From Apostichopus japonicus (lineage: Eukaryota; Echinodermata; Holothuroidea; Aspidochirotida; Stichopodidae): 64,000 bases of DNA. A program made the translations under genes and the position numbers. The stretch covers positions 16,970,521 through 17,034,520 of the forward strand of contig NC_092562.1 of assembly GCF_037975245.1 (NCBI RefSeq), in the 5' to 3' direction. Numbering within the stretch: the first letter of the stretch is position 1; each line of letters opens with the position of its first letter. The notes beneath the pieces were generated by a model, which worked only from the letters and a program-made list of their open reading frames with translations, was not told the DNA's origin and made no database searches. Positions 38,899 to 51,849 of this stretch are shown in pieces.

Positions 38899-40005
38899 GT
38901 AAGTTAATGGGTCTTTTTTCTCTCTCTATTACAGACCTAAATTCCGAGCAATTTATTGTCTGAATAGTTCAACCAAATAAAATGATAAACTATAGTGCGT
39001 TTGATTCGAGTCTGTAGAAAGATTTAGACTTCGGTCTTTCATTTCTTTGTTTCTTTATTTTTTCTTCTTCTTCTTCTTCATCTTGTTCTTCTTCTTTTCC
39101 ATTGTTGGATTCATCAGCCATTCATACCATTTTGGGTTATAGGTCACTGCATGGCTGAAGGCAAGCAACAATGTTACATTGTTACATATACCACTACAGA
39201 TAAGGCACAGTATATAAGAAAGTTAAAATACTTATAAAAGTTAAAATACAAATAAATATTCAAAGCTGGTAAAAGACTTCAAACCCATATTCAAATATAG
39301 GATTATTCGTCATCTAGACTTCCAGAGTTGATAAACGTATCAAGGCAAGCAAATATTTGTTATATGAAGTTTTATCATTGTAACAAAAATATATGTAGTA
39401 AATGTTATATGCACAAATAGGACATCAATCGATGTAGGAAACCATCATTTGAAAACGGTCGTAACTGATACCTTTGCTGTAAGATTTGATCTTCTTTTCT
39501 TTTATTTGTAGTTTTCGTTACTGGGGAGTTTACAAAACTTCTTCATTCAGGCTTATTTTAATGTGGGTTGGCCTATAAAGCCATTTTATATTTATTTTAG
39601 CTAAGTAAGAAATATCAAATCAAATAAAAATACTAACCAAACCGAACCAAAATAAGAATAAGAAAGAAAGAAAACTTATAGCAGACAATCTCAATCGGAT
39701 TGATAGACGAAAAAACAAAAACGTTCTCGCTACTTTCTGATATACGAGGGCCATTAATCTCCAGAGTATTATAACAATCAAGCAATACTGCGCATTGTCG
39801 TAAAACGACTTTAAGTAAGTTTGACTGAAGCAATTTTTACTAGCTCTGCCGCATGTTCCGTCAGTCCTCACATAAAAGTAGTAGCTTGAATAGTCAAATT
39901 ATATTTGTACAAAAACTAGAGGAAAGAAGGTAAAAGTGATTAATTTCTTTTAAATTCTTTTCTGACTAATAGTTTCTGGGCGACTAATAGATGCGAAATG
40001 ATCGA

Positions 40006-40007
<2 letters not shown>

Positions 40008-40096
<89 letters not shown>

Positions 40097-40107
40097 TATA
40101 TATATAG
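40008..40107. repeat. (TA)n microsatellite
   Basis: About 100 bp of TA dinucleotides with TTTA and AAATA interruptions. Confidence 0.97.
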
Positions 40108-43100
40108 ATACACACATTTCGTATTAATTTTGATGCCATCAGCCACTTATACATTTCGAGTATTTGACGTCATCAAACTGTGTTTCGCTTTGTTTAATTT
40201 CTTAAAATACAATTTCCATTAAATGCCCCTCGGCTGCCTCAGTCAACTGCCTAAATAACTTCATTACATCGTTTTTATTCTTTCTTGTATATTTATATTT
40301 CACCTTTCTTTAGTATAAATTTACCAGAAAATGAGAATTAGAGCAAGAGGTGGAACATACTTTTGGGAATTACATTTTTATCTGCAAAACATGGCTATCA
40401 AATCATTGGAACAATTTCTTTCATTAAACTTCGGCAATCCATGAGATTATTAATCCAGCTTGGCAGCGCTATCGGGGAGAGCCTATCAGCATCTATTTAA
40501 AGTAAACAAGAGGATAATTTCAGAGCTAGAGAGCTATCATTTTACACCCACAGAAAGTTCACTGAGATTGTAAACCGGTCATAAAATTAATGCATTTTGC
40601 TCTTGAACGATGTCAGCGGATAAATCCTAGTTTATTGAAGAATCATATTATGTTTTTCTTATCTTGTTAGTTTCCTAAATAGTCTCTTTCATTTCGCCTT
40701 CAACAGTTCCCCATGGTACATAATATAACAACAACAAAACATGCCTTCGACCATCATTAAGCGCTTTTGATAACTAATAGAAAAAATTAATTAATTTATC
40801 ATGTTACTAAGTCACAGTCTGTATAAATGTGTAGCTAATCTAAATAAGCAACGAGAACGTATAGATTAAGCACAAAGTTATATACAGAGATGAGAGTTTT
40901 TATCACGGTCAAAATATCAGCAACTATGCTTGAGCCAAAACGACTTGCTTAAGAACTTGGTATGGTGAGCCCATAATCTAGACATTGTAATCCGACTGTC
41001 TTCTAAGCCGACAAAATCAAGCTAAGACTAACCCCAGTAGCGAAAATTAACTCATAGGTAATTTAAATAAAACAAAACTAACATTTCATCTAGTGATCTC
41101 TAAAGCTAACATAAATTAACCTACGACTATAAACTCAGTTTGTGTAACTGAACTCAGCTTTATATCAACCTGTAACAAAACTAACCAAACCACACTTGTC
41201 TGTCAGGTACGTTCTTGTTGAAGACGATTTATCCTAGACCAATAATTATATAGGTAACATGTAAACTCTTAAATATATTACCGTTCTACTTTAAACTGTA
41301 AAATACAACCGAAAGCTAACAAATTTCAAATAAATCTACACACAATCTTAATACAAAATAAAATGAGTCAACATAAATTTCGACCAACCTAAAATAAATA
41401 CACATTTAAACTTAAACTTGAACAACTGTTAGTTATACTGAACCAAAGCAAACTACAGGTTTAGTTAAACTTCATAAGTATGAAGTTTGTGTGAAGGAAA
41501 TTATTAAAACAAAAGAACGTATCCTTGATGTTTGTGGAGGCTTTTTGCTGCGACGGAAAGATAACTTACCTTGGTGGGTATATACATCAAGTGATAGATT
41601 TGCGTTTATGAATATAAAAAAATCTATAAGTCGTTAAACTATATATATGCAGATACATACATCTCATTCTGAGCTTATGTCTACCTCGAAATATCATACA
41701 TATTGTGTTTTCCTGGCTCGAATATTGAATTGCTCCATGTAAATGAAAACTTCCGTTTTTGTGCTTGAAAAATGATAAAATGAAAAATCGGATTTATAGA
41801 GGCAGTGTCATTGATTTTCCTTGGGTCTTGGTTTAAGACTCTTTAAGCATAAACCAATCGCTTTCATTACGAATTTCCGCGTTGACCACCAAAGAAAAGT
41901 AACGCGCTAATATCTCCCTCTTCTTCATCTTCATCTTTTATTTTTATTTTTATAATTATTATTTTATTTTCTTGGTAATAGAATTTTTTGCCGCCAAGGA
42001 TATTCGTTTCTTTTCAGAAGAGAGAGAAAAAACCCTATAACAACAAACAAAGGCATAAATCAATGCGTAAACAATACATACTTGGCCTTCATACTCAAAG
42101 CTACTGCTCCATACCCTTCCGTACTACGTCATTCTTCGGGTTGGTTGCCATGGTAACGCTTAATATATAATATTGCTCTACAAAATTATGAGTTTTTTTC
42201 AAAGTAGTTTTTAGGAAATACTTTCCTTTTATCTTTCTTTTATCCCGGGATTGATAAGGGTCACGACCAGGTAAATAGAGGAAGAAGGCGAGTAACTGTT
42301 ACTATAATATAAATAATGCTCCCTTTATTTTATTTCTTTCATTCTCTCTCGCGCGCTCTCATTTTCTTTTCCGTATTTTTCCATTTTTGCATTCGACGTT
42401 TTAAAAACATGCCTTAGATGTAACACAAAGAACTTTTAAAGCAAAGGTACAAAGGAACAAATGAAAAACAAAAAGAGGGTGAATTAAACAGTTATTTCGC
42501 AGAAGGCTTGTATGGTATTATTTTAATGTATATAGGGACATCATTATGTCAGCTGAAGGCAAATTTGCCAAAAGGTTTTCCCTTAAGTGTATTATAAGGC
42601 GAGATTTGTTTGTAGCGGTTGATAAAAACTGAATATGATTTGTACATGTGTGTTGACGTATGAAAAGGGTGATGTATATTTGATGGTAAGTCATATATCA
42701 AAGTAGATATGGTCGCCATTTTGTAAGAATACATTAAGAATAAAAGACCTATCAAAATCAAAGAGAACGAGCTAAGGGACGTATGAAGTGAAAGAAGACA
42801 CTGACGTGAATTAACTTGTGTGTCTCTCAATATATTTCATATATATTCTGGAATGTCATTTTTCGCTGAATTCCCCTTGAATTTTGATATGACATTGCCA
42901 TTGGTCCTTAATATGTTGTGATTGGTACTTATAGAAAAGAGCTTTTACAAGTTAAGAAAAAATGTTGTTTTTGTCAGAAGACTTTAAAAGTGGCTTTATC
43001 TTTGTAGCTTTTGGAACAACACGATGACCAGAAAAATGAATGAATAAACGAATAACGAAACAACTTCCTACTTTGCAATTGCTCATAAAACATCAACATG

Positions 43101-43540
43101 TATTAATACGTTAAAAACTTGGAAACGATAACCCCTTGCGAAGCTTTAGTTTGTTATAGTTAAATAGTATCGTGTTAGAAAAGAACTACGGTTAATGAAT
43201 GTCGTAATTTTATAGTTATGGATTCCTTTTGAATCACCTTATAATCATATTTATCTATATCTAATTGGACCTTGTGATGTAAGGACTCCGGTCACTGATA
43301 TTTGTTAAATTTCTTGAGGAACAAATATATAATATGACGTCAAAAGGGTGTCTGCTTTCCTAAACGCAAAGAAACTGCCATAAAAAGGCAAAGAGGAGTC
43401 ATGCGCTGTTAAATTCGACATAGCTTCACTTAAGAGGTGCAAGTAAATCGCTTTATATGGAAAACGTTTTTCCATGCTTTGACCAGGAATTTTAAGACTA
43501 AAAAATACGTCAGACTTTGGTTAATCTTCAAAGAGCATCA

Positions 43541-43672
43541 TAATAATCATCATCGTCATCATCATCATCGTCATCATCGTCATCGTCGACGTCGTCGTCG
43601 TCGTCGTCATCATCATCATCACCATCGTTATCATCATCACCATCACCATTATTATCATCATCGTCGTCGTTT
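43541..43672. repeat. (CAT)n/(CGT)n trinucleotide array
   Basis: Mixed CAT, CGT and CAC triplets forming a His/Arg-rich open frame. It sits about 90 bp upstream of the last exon's acceptor and is intronic. Confidence 0.95.
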
Positions 43673-43759
43673 TTTTAGCTAATGCCGTCATCATTTTCAT
43701 CTTAATCTTATTTTATTATCTTAATCATTAATCATACTCTTTATTACATTTTCCATCAG

Positions 43760-46700
43760 ATACGGAAGGGACTTTGAACAAAGCCCGGATATTGGAAGGT
43801 TAAATTTAGATTTAAGAGGTTACCCAGATGGCCGTAGAAGCAAATCACCAAGATCGCCAATCGGACTCGCAGAATTACGGGGGCACGGTAGTGGCGAGAG
43901 TATGACACTCGAAGGATCTCGTTCCAGCTTAGAGGGCAGCAGAATCAGAGCCCAAGTCCATCCACGGCAACTTGACACAGGAGGGAAATTAAGCAAAGAG
44001 GCCCATCAGAAAACTCCGCCAAAAAAGGAAGCGGATGATAGTGAATCGGATATCGATGTAATAGTAAAGCAAATGAAAGAGAATAAGCAACTTGATGTTG
44101 AGAAAGTATCTACAGGGGTAGATCCAACGAAAGACGTCACTCGACCTATAATACAATTCAAAACGATCGGTCAGTTAGCAATGCTGCGGGCGCCTAAGAA
44201 ATTGAATGTGTTAACGTCACAGAAAGACGAGAAAGGTAAAGTAACGCCACCAAAAGAACCTTCACCAAAACCAACGGAAAGTAGCATCAGTAATAAATAT
44301 CCGAAAGAGCAAGTATCCACGGACAAGAAAGAACGTGTCGTTGTTATCCCTGCCAATGGACAACGCGGCAATGCAATCGCTTACGCCGATTTGTGGCAGC
44401 TGAGAGCAACTTTGGAAAGTAAAGATTCATCGGAAGCTTCGGAGTCATCCGAGTATGAAACTGTTATTGCTTGTCGAAATGTCGAAGAGATCCAAGGCCT
44501 TGAGAAGGTCAGTCCTTCAAGGACAGAAAGTTTCGACGTGACTGATGAAGATAGTTCCAAATTCATTTCTACTTCCTTCGAGCAGACAATAAGCAGCGTA
44601 AGCGCTGAAGAATCGGATACATCTGAACGTGATAGAAACAGTGCTGAGTCTGGCAAAGAAAGTATAAGAAGCCTAAAGCAAATGCAAGGTGATAGTGGGT
44701 ATGCGTCTATTGAACAAAAGGCCGAAATGTTGTCAGAACGTCTAGACTGGAAGCGCAGGCAACAATTCGCAGCTGCTAGTGATCACGACAGCACGAGCTT
44801 TGAAAGTGCTCATAGTCATAGCATGACAATTTCAAGTGACAGTAGTAGTCCAACCACAGATAAGGCAATGCAAGAAATGATACACTCCAATGCAAGCCAT
44901 CATGATAACAAATCCACAAATAAGGCTTCCTGGGTGAGAGGAGGCAGACGCACAGCATCAACGAAGAGAAGAGAGTTCACATCAGAAAAGAAGGAGGCTA
45001 TTTTTGATAGTTTCAGTTTCGCAGAAGAGGAAGCAGAAAATCAAGACACCACGGACTCTTCCAAAGATGCAATGACTCGCGCAAGTAGCACAGAAACTTA
45101 TCAATTTGATGCAAGGCCGAAGTTTCGCGAGAGGGTTAGACGCGGAGGCCCGGGTGGGATGCAACGAAGAGAACCAAGATTAAGCTGCTATCCTAAAGGG
45201 AGGGATTTTAGTATAGACGAAAAGACTGATGCCTTATTTAAACAATTTTTACGTCAAGATGCAATGTTTGATACACCTACCCTCAGAAGATCTAAACCCT
45301 ACAATAGACAACGATGGCAACCACCGAGCAAACAACATAGTGACTCCGTCCTGGAGTGTTCAGAAAAGGAGCCAGTTATCTGGCGCGCGGAGGATCATAG
45401 AAGTAGTAGTCTAGATCAGCGCGGTGGAAACGGTGAAACTGCCAAGCAAAGATTAACCGAACTTTTACCAAGGTCTCAATCCCGGGGAAGGTTGATGCCA
45501 TCAGATAGTGTTGAAGAGGATTATTTGCGAAACGAAAGCAGACAAAGTGAAAATATGAAGAGACCGCCTCGTCTCCGTGAAATTCAAGGAAAGGTGAATC
45601 AGACGACGACAACCGCTGATGTTCATGCCTTAACTGCACCTCAAAGAGATCTACGTCGGGCAGACACTGAAAAGACAGAACGGGAATTACTTCGCCTTGA
45701 TGATGTGTCTAGCAGACCAAGTGCCTTCCGTCCCGTCAAGAAAACTTTGCCGCAAAGAAGTGCAACGGTTGATTCTCTTAGAGACAACCATCCACGATTA
45801 GAGGAGTTTCAGAATATCTTAGGCGAAAAGAAAAGCCAATACATGGATGATCTGCAGCGACGGAGGGACAGAAGTCCGATCGTTCCGCCGAAAATCTTGG
45901 TCGGACGATGTAAAACCCCCGAGAAGCAGGCATCTCCAAATCCACAACGATCAAAGTCAGCTTCACCACGATCAGTTTCTCCTTACAGAGATGACAGGGA
46001 AAAAAGAGACGAATCACCAGGTGGACGCAGTCCAAAAAGATCTTACTCACCTCGAAGGTTTGATTTACCGAACGAATTGATGGAGCCAAAACCACCTCCA
46101 TTCCGAAGGGGATCTCAACCATCTCAATCGCCACCAATCGGTAGACAGATAGAGGAAGGAGGTCATGTTTCAAGGCGCGACAGGTCTGCATCAATGCAAG
46201 AAACAGGTCTTCTTCAAGTTCCTAGATCAAGGAGTGGATCTAGATCCCAAGGTGCTTCTCCCAGACCACGACATCGCAAGAGAGACATCCCTGATGATAT
46301 GTGCCCCGAATTTGAATTGGAAAATGTTCCATTCCGTAAAAACAGAAGCTTAGAAATTCTTGAAAGAACGAGGCATGAGCTGGAGAAAGAAAGGCCTTAC
46401 AGGGATCATCCGGTAACCCCTTTGATGAAAAGAGAACTTCCGCTTGACGTTAGGCGAAGTCCCCGGATGATGGACTACGAATTTGAAGAGAGGCGGAGAA
46501 GAGAACGTGAACGAGAGAAGGGGATTGACCGCCCACCTATCAGCCCAGGTCTTCTGAAAATAGATAGAGATTCATTCCAAAGATTAAGTCCACAGGGTAG
46601 AGAATATGATGATCCTAGAACGGGTCGAGATATGGACAGAAACCGAGACTTTCTCCAACGACCCAGGTCTAGGGAACCCTCCCGATCCCCTATACGTCAC

Positions 46701-46868
46701 AGGGAACGTTTTGTTAACGAAGGCAGAGCAGGCTCGGAAACAGCTCTCCTTGAACGACGCGCACGTGGAGAAAATGGACGTAGGATTCCGAGATATCCTT
46801 TGAGGGCCCAAAGTACTGGCGATGTTCTTAGTGACGAAAGACGTCGAAATGCTAGTAAAAATTGGTAA
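43760..46868 (+). CDS. last coding exon: 1,035-residue disordered Ser/Arg-rich cytoplasmic tail
   Basis: The acceptor TTACATTTTCCATCAG fits the AA+A junction from 38898, and the frame then runs 1,035 codons to TAA (46866-46868). The first ATG in this exon is at 43902, but the frame is open from the acceptor, adding 47 residues (KYGRDFEQSPDIGRLNLDLR and on). Composition is low-complexity: an acidic, Ser-rich first half (for example SSEASESSEYETV, DDSESDIDVIVKQMKEN), a basic Arg/Gly patch (FRERVRRGGPGGMQRREPR), then dense Ser-Pro and Arg-Ser motifs (SKSASPRSVSPYRDD, RSPKRSYSPRR, RSRSGSRSQGASPRPR) and many RxxS sites that could bind 14-3-3 when phosphorylated (such as RRDRSASM, LRAQSTGD). It has no folded domain, coiled coil or PDZ-binding C-terminus that I can see. 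Codon use is even and coding-like, unlike the flanks. Family unknown. Confidence 0.9.
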
Positions 46869-48651
46869 AACATTGTAGTATATTCAAAATTTAAGACACA
46901 GCTTTGCACACAGTCGACACCTCTGCAAATTGACTTCAATACTGATGAACAATTTTACTCATTCGATAACTTATGGTATATGGATTAGCAGGACCACGGG
47001 GCAATTGTGGCACAAAAGACGTAATTCAGTCATTCTTCCAAATCGCTTACAATAATTACACGTTAAAAGAAAGCAAACTTGTAAGAAACAACTGTAGTTA
47101 AAATGATGGAAATGATAGCATCAATCTGCATCTATGCCCTTAAATTACCAAACAATTGTTTTCTTAAGAAGCCTTCCCAGCGCAGACATCAGACACCATG
47201 TCTACCCTCCAAAAATTCAAACTCTGGCTACGGGTCTGTGTATATGTACTCATCTAATTCTTTTCTGTCGACATTTCCGTTATTGTATCAGCCATGGAGT
47301 AATAGAGAGTTGGCGACTAAATCCAAATGTAAGTGAACCATTATTTGGAGGTGACAATCTGGGAACCGATTTCCTTATTATTTTCAACGAATCATCACTG
47401 GATATCACCTTGATACAAAATCTTGAAACTTGGGTACAAACTATTTCACATTCCAAATTTCCCTATCACATAACGTGCACCTACCAACTACTTCACGTTC
47501 CCTTTTTTGCATTTACAATCAGAAATGTCAGAAGACTTTGCATTTTGTTAAGTTCCTTGACTTGGTAAGATCTATTTCTAAGATTATTTCTAGAAGAAGA
47601 AGAAAAAAGTCCAACAAGCTACCACTTTTAATGGATGCTTTTGGCATAAAATTAATTTGAAATTATTTTAGACTGTTACAAAACACTTCTATAGGTCCAG
47701 GTTGTATGTCCATATCAAATGCCCCTTTAAAACAGATGAGTTTCATCACTTAAAGTGACTGGAATATATAGTCTAATGTACCGAACATTAGGCCAGTTCT
47801 TTAGATGCAACACAAAAGCCAATGGGAACACATAGGTCTTTTTTAGCCTCAAATGTCAAATTTTACAATGTATTACTAAACTGCAAGGACAAATGTTGTT
47901 GGATGTCATCCGAGGATGCCCTGTTGTTTATATGAAGTTAAACAAACATGCTTTGAGTAATTAGACTTTATAAAAAACAATGCGTTAAACTTAATACTTA
48001 GGCCTGCAATGAGGAGCCGTCGTCATCTTCAATTTTACCCATAAGGGAGCAGTCTAGATATTATAACATAAATTCAAGGTGAATGAATATCTTGAAAACC
48101 AGAATAGCTATTGAAACATACCAGCAATCATATTTTTCCTTTTTTCATTAAACTAGTTCGCCTAAAGTCATTCTTTAAGAAGAAAGAAGTCGTCCTAAAG
48201 AGCCATCTACTAAATCCCTTCCAAAGCAGTTACTTTGAAAGTCGAAAATAGTTAGATCCCGTTTCATTCAAAAGTGACTTGTTTATGCGCTTTTTAAACC
48301 TTTACAGAAAAAACAACAACAACAAAACTTTCAAAGGAAACACAAGTGCCATTAATGCAATGTGATACGTTCACGGAAACTATAGAAACAAAATCACTGA
48401 AAATTGAATCGCATGTTGCATAAATGTATCCTTTTTGAACTGTCGATAACAGCATTATTATTCGGTAAAGCGTTCGTTCTTATATGCGTATTGTCATACA
48501 AAAGGAATATTAATTGAAGTTCAAATCCGAAGGCATGCACTTGCATAAACAAAGCCAACAACCAAAAAAGCTTACTGAAGTCTACATTGCATACATTGAA
48601 CACAAATCATAATGTCTCCTTACGAATTCAGTTCGTTTCTCATGCAATAAA
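46869..48651 (+). other. 3' untranslated region, approximate
   Basis: Non-coding sequence after the stop codon. Candidate poly(A) signals are ATTAAA at 48147-48152 and AATAAA at 48646-48651. Which is used cannot be told from sequence. A 144-codon open frame at 47134-47568 has no domain or coding bias and is treated as chance. Confidence 0.5.
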
Positions 48652-49445
48652 CTAATCTGAAACGTATGCAAACGGAGAAAATATGGAATAATTCAACATG
48701 TATTTACTAAAGTACCGTATGATATGAAAAATAATCCCAAGGGACGATGGTGGTAAAGTCGTTTATTTTTCTGATAAATCCCTGCAGTTGCATCGATATT
48801 GTCTTCTTCAGTCGATTTGGGTTGATATTGGTAAACTTTTGATACTGTTCAATGGCTGATACCCGATACCAATGCACTTTATTAAAGCTTGTTATAGTGA
48901 CGAAGTCATGACGTCATGCTTACTTCGGGAAAATTCAAAGTTGATTTTCCCGTGTGAGCATTATTTATTTATCTATAAAATGGAGTGAAGTCATTAACTA
49001 CTGAGTTACGGAAGGTAAATTTTATGACAAAGAGATGGCGTTTTAGCCTTGAGTATATGCTATCTTAGTGTGAATAATACTCATTTTAAGAGGTCAAAAA
49101 AGCAGAATAAATGCCACTATGACGTGACTATTTGTGAACTTCGACGACGAAGTTCTATATTTTTGTAATGTTATTGCCTATATATAAACATGTACATAGT
49201 TTTCGTCCTACTATGCATTGACATTTTTAGTACGTCGTAATGTCGTAGAGGTTATGATAGGATAAATTGTAACGAGATAATCAAGGAGTTTAATCAAGTT
49301 TGATCCCAATTGTGCCATTGATCTTCGTATTTGTAAACTTTACAGTTGGGTTAAGTGAATGTGATCACAACATACCGGTCCGAATAGGGTTCCTAATGAA
49401 ATAGAAATATATTATTGTTGTTGTGGCATCACCTGAGACTTGTTG

Positions 49446-49655
49446 GTAGAGAGTGCATGGGGGTGAAGGGTGGGCTAGTATGAAGGCTTGGAGCAGAGAG
49501 TGCATGGGGTAATAGGGAAGGGTTGGCGAGTACGAAGGCTTGGAGCAGAGAGTGCATGGGATGAGAGGGGAAGGGTGGGCGAGTACGAAGGCTTGGAGCA
49601 GAGAGTGCATGGGGTGAGAGGGAAGGGTTGGCGAGTACGAAGGCTTGGAGTAGCA
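49446..49655. repeat. 52-53-bp minisatellite, about four units
   Basis: The anchor GAAGGCTTGGAGCAGAGAGT recurs at 49482, 49534, 49587 and (diverged) 49639. The spacer carries a purine-rich segment (GGGGTGAGAGGGAAGGGTTGG) with small variations. One strand is strongly G-rich. The repeated reading frame on the minus strand is an artefact. Confidence 0.95.
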
Positions 49656-50999
49656 TGAAAGATTCCAGTGTAATGTCTTATTTACTAAACATAGGTCTAT
49701 AGTTTGTAGATACTTTTTTCGTCAACTTTTATCTCAAGCGTCACCCATCTACTCGGTTGGAGACTTTATAGTATATAAATACATATGTACGCATGTATAA
49801 CTAAAGGAAATCGCATTTCCTCACCACTAACATTCTAATCTCTCATTGTTTTATGACTGGCACTGCATGTGTTTCACAACTATACCTCAAGAAATGCCGA
49901 ATGTTTTGATTTCATTCGATCCATTTTTATACAGTATTTCGTATCCATTGTAATTGGTTTGTTAGGTGGAGCTTAGAAAACTCAGCTAACCAGGGTTCTC
50001 TCTTACAACGTTCTTTCTGTCGTCAAGTTTTGGAGATTGGAATAATTTCCTGTATAGATTAATATGGACGAGATATTACCTAGTCGTTGTTTTCCCTGAG
50101 GATAACGGTTTATTTGCAAAGAAACTAAAGGTTTAATGTTCATACAAGCAAACCAACAAGAACATTTTGAACCCTCGATACCATATTTTTCTACTACCAC
50201 AACAATGTCTTATGTAGCTTACTAAGCGATCACAGGTAGCGCTATGATCACATAACGTATGTTAATAATGGCTGGCTTCCTCTCCCACTTATTCTGGTTA
50301 ACTTTTCCAAAATGCGAAATGTCATTACAACTCAAATAAGAAAACTTAGGTGAACCCTTTAAGATATTCGTAACCGTATAATACCATTTTAAAATTTTAT
50401 GAGCGCTATATAGTCTAGTCTATGCTCGCCAGGATATTTTCTTCATTATTTTAATGTTTCAGTTAAATGTTCGCACGCACATGTCATATTAGAATTTTCC
50501 ATTCAAAACTGATATAGATTGATAAAACATTGCGACAAAGTGGAGCTTTCTTTATATTACTTTATTGACACAGTATCCCCTTTAATGATTAGGGTAATAA
50601 CAGGTTTGGCCTCGATTTATGTTTATTACATCTGCAGCAAAAAAATCATGTTAAATGAATGAAATGAATATGTACCTATCGCAATAAACCTTTTCAAGAC
50701 GTTACTTTACAAGTCAAATAGACCATTACTTGACAGAAAGATCCATTCCTGGCCCCTTCAAAATAAGTCAAAGAAGTTATGTTAGGTTGCATATGTCTCG
50801 TAAGCAATTTGTAAACCATAATTTAAATATTACTCATTATATATTGAAGTTAAAAGCCACTTTTATGACTAGAATCTTTTATTCTATGATTTCTATACCG
50901 TTTAACGACTTTCTCGTAGGTTCTGTTAAGGGTTTATGTATCATGGTAGGAAGATATACGAGATCGCATGCTCGTCCGAAAACTGTGAATTCACGCTGT

Positions 51000-51306
51000 T
51001 CATACTGCGTCAACATGCAGGATAATAACATGGTACAACAATGATATACTGCGTGGACATGCAGGATAACAGCATGGTACAGCAATGATATACTGCGTGG
51101 ACATGCAGGATAACAGCATGGTACATCAATGATATACTGCGTCAACATGCAGGATAACAGCATGGTACAACAATGATATACTGCGTGGACACACAGGATA
51201 ACAGCATGGTACATCAATGATATACTGCGTCAACATGCAGGATAATAGCATGGTACAACAATGATATACTGCGTGGACATGCAGGATAACAGCATGGTAC
51301 AACAAT
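51000..51306. repeat. 44-bp minisatellite, about seven units
   Basis: ATACTGCGT recurs at exactly 44-bp intervals: 51002, 51046, 51090, 51134, 51178, 51222 and 51266. Units differ mainly at GTCAACATG versus GTGGACATG, and ACAACAATG versus ACATCAATG. A G-rich run follows at about 51357-51371. Confidence 0.97.
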
Positions 51307-51624
51307 GCCTGTCTGTTTGATGTAGAGTGAACCCAAAGGCATAGGACAGCCTCTGTGGGGGGGGGGGGGGCGGGGAGGAGCAAGGCTTACCCTCTTTGGC
51401 ATATCACCAAGCCACTGTACACGTACGGTCGTCAGTCTTTTATAAGTAAAATAATAATTATAATATTAAGACCTTGACTAATGTTATATGACGAAATAGT
51501 CCAACTTTTATACCTGCACAATTAGCCCATTTTATGTGATTTTGTTAACATCTGGTACTGCTATCAACCATTTTCGATGGCGTTTCGTGTATTTCATCAA
51601 TAGTAATCCGAGCAAATTCACCAA

Positions 51625-51849
51625 CAGGGCCGGATTTATCATTGGGCCAGTTGGGCTTGATGCTCAGGACACCGATCTAGGGCCCAAAAATAAGATTGCA
51701 AACAAATGGGGAAAGGTTTCTGTCACCGAAAATTATTTAAAATGCGATTTGTTCTGGCTGCCGTTTCATATTAAAATGACTAATTATCGGGTATACAAAT
51801 TTATAAATCGTTCGGTATGGGCTCTAATATTTATGCCTAGGCCAGGGCC
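51625..51849. mobile_element. short hAT-like element (225 bp)
   Basis: Begins CAGGGCCGGATTTATCATTG, a left end typical of hAT-type non-autonomous elements. It is preceded by TTCACCAA (51617-51624) and followed by TTCACCAT (51850-51857), a 7/8 target duplication. Its right terminus (GGCCAGGGCC) is a poor inverted match, so the right end may be rearranged. Confidence 0.55.

Larger units (their letters stand above)
38899..43759 (+). other. intron before the last exon (4.9 kb)
   Basis: AT-rich. It contains a (TTC)n patch near 39063, a (TA)n tract at about 40008-40107, a strand-asymmetric A/C-rich stretch around 41000-41480, a (TTTTA)n-like patch near 41940 and a CAT/CGT array near its 3' end. 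No coding features seen. Confidence 0.7.

Noticed and set aside
44171-46939. Antisense and alternate-frame open frames within 43.9-46.9 kb (for example 45778-46194 minus)
   Set aside because: They are shadows of the long coding exon on the + strand, which has the splice-phase support.
51000-51306. Possible CRISPR array
   Set aside because: Units are contiguous 44-bp tandem repeats without variable spacers, in eukaryotic DNA.
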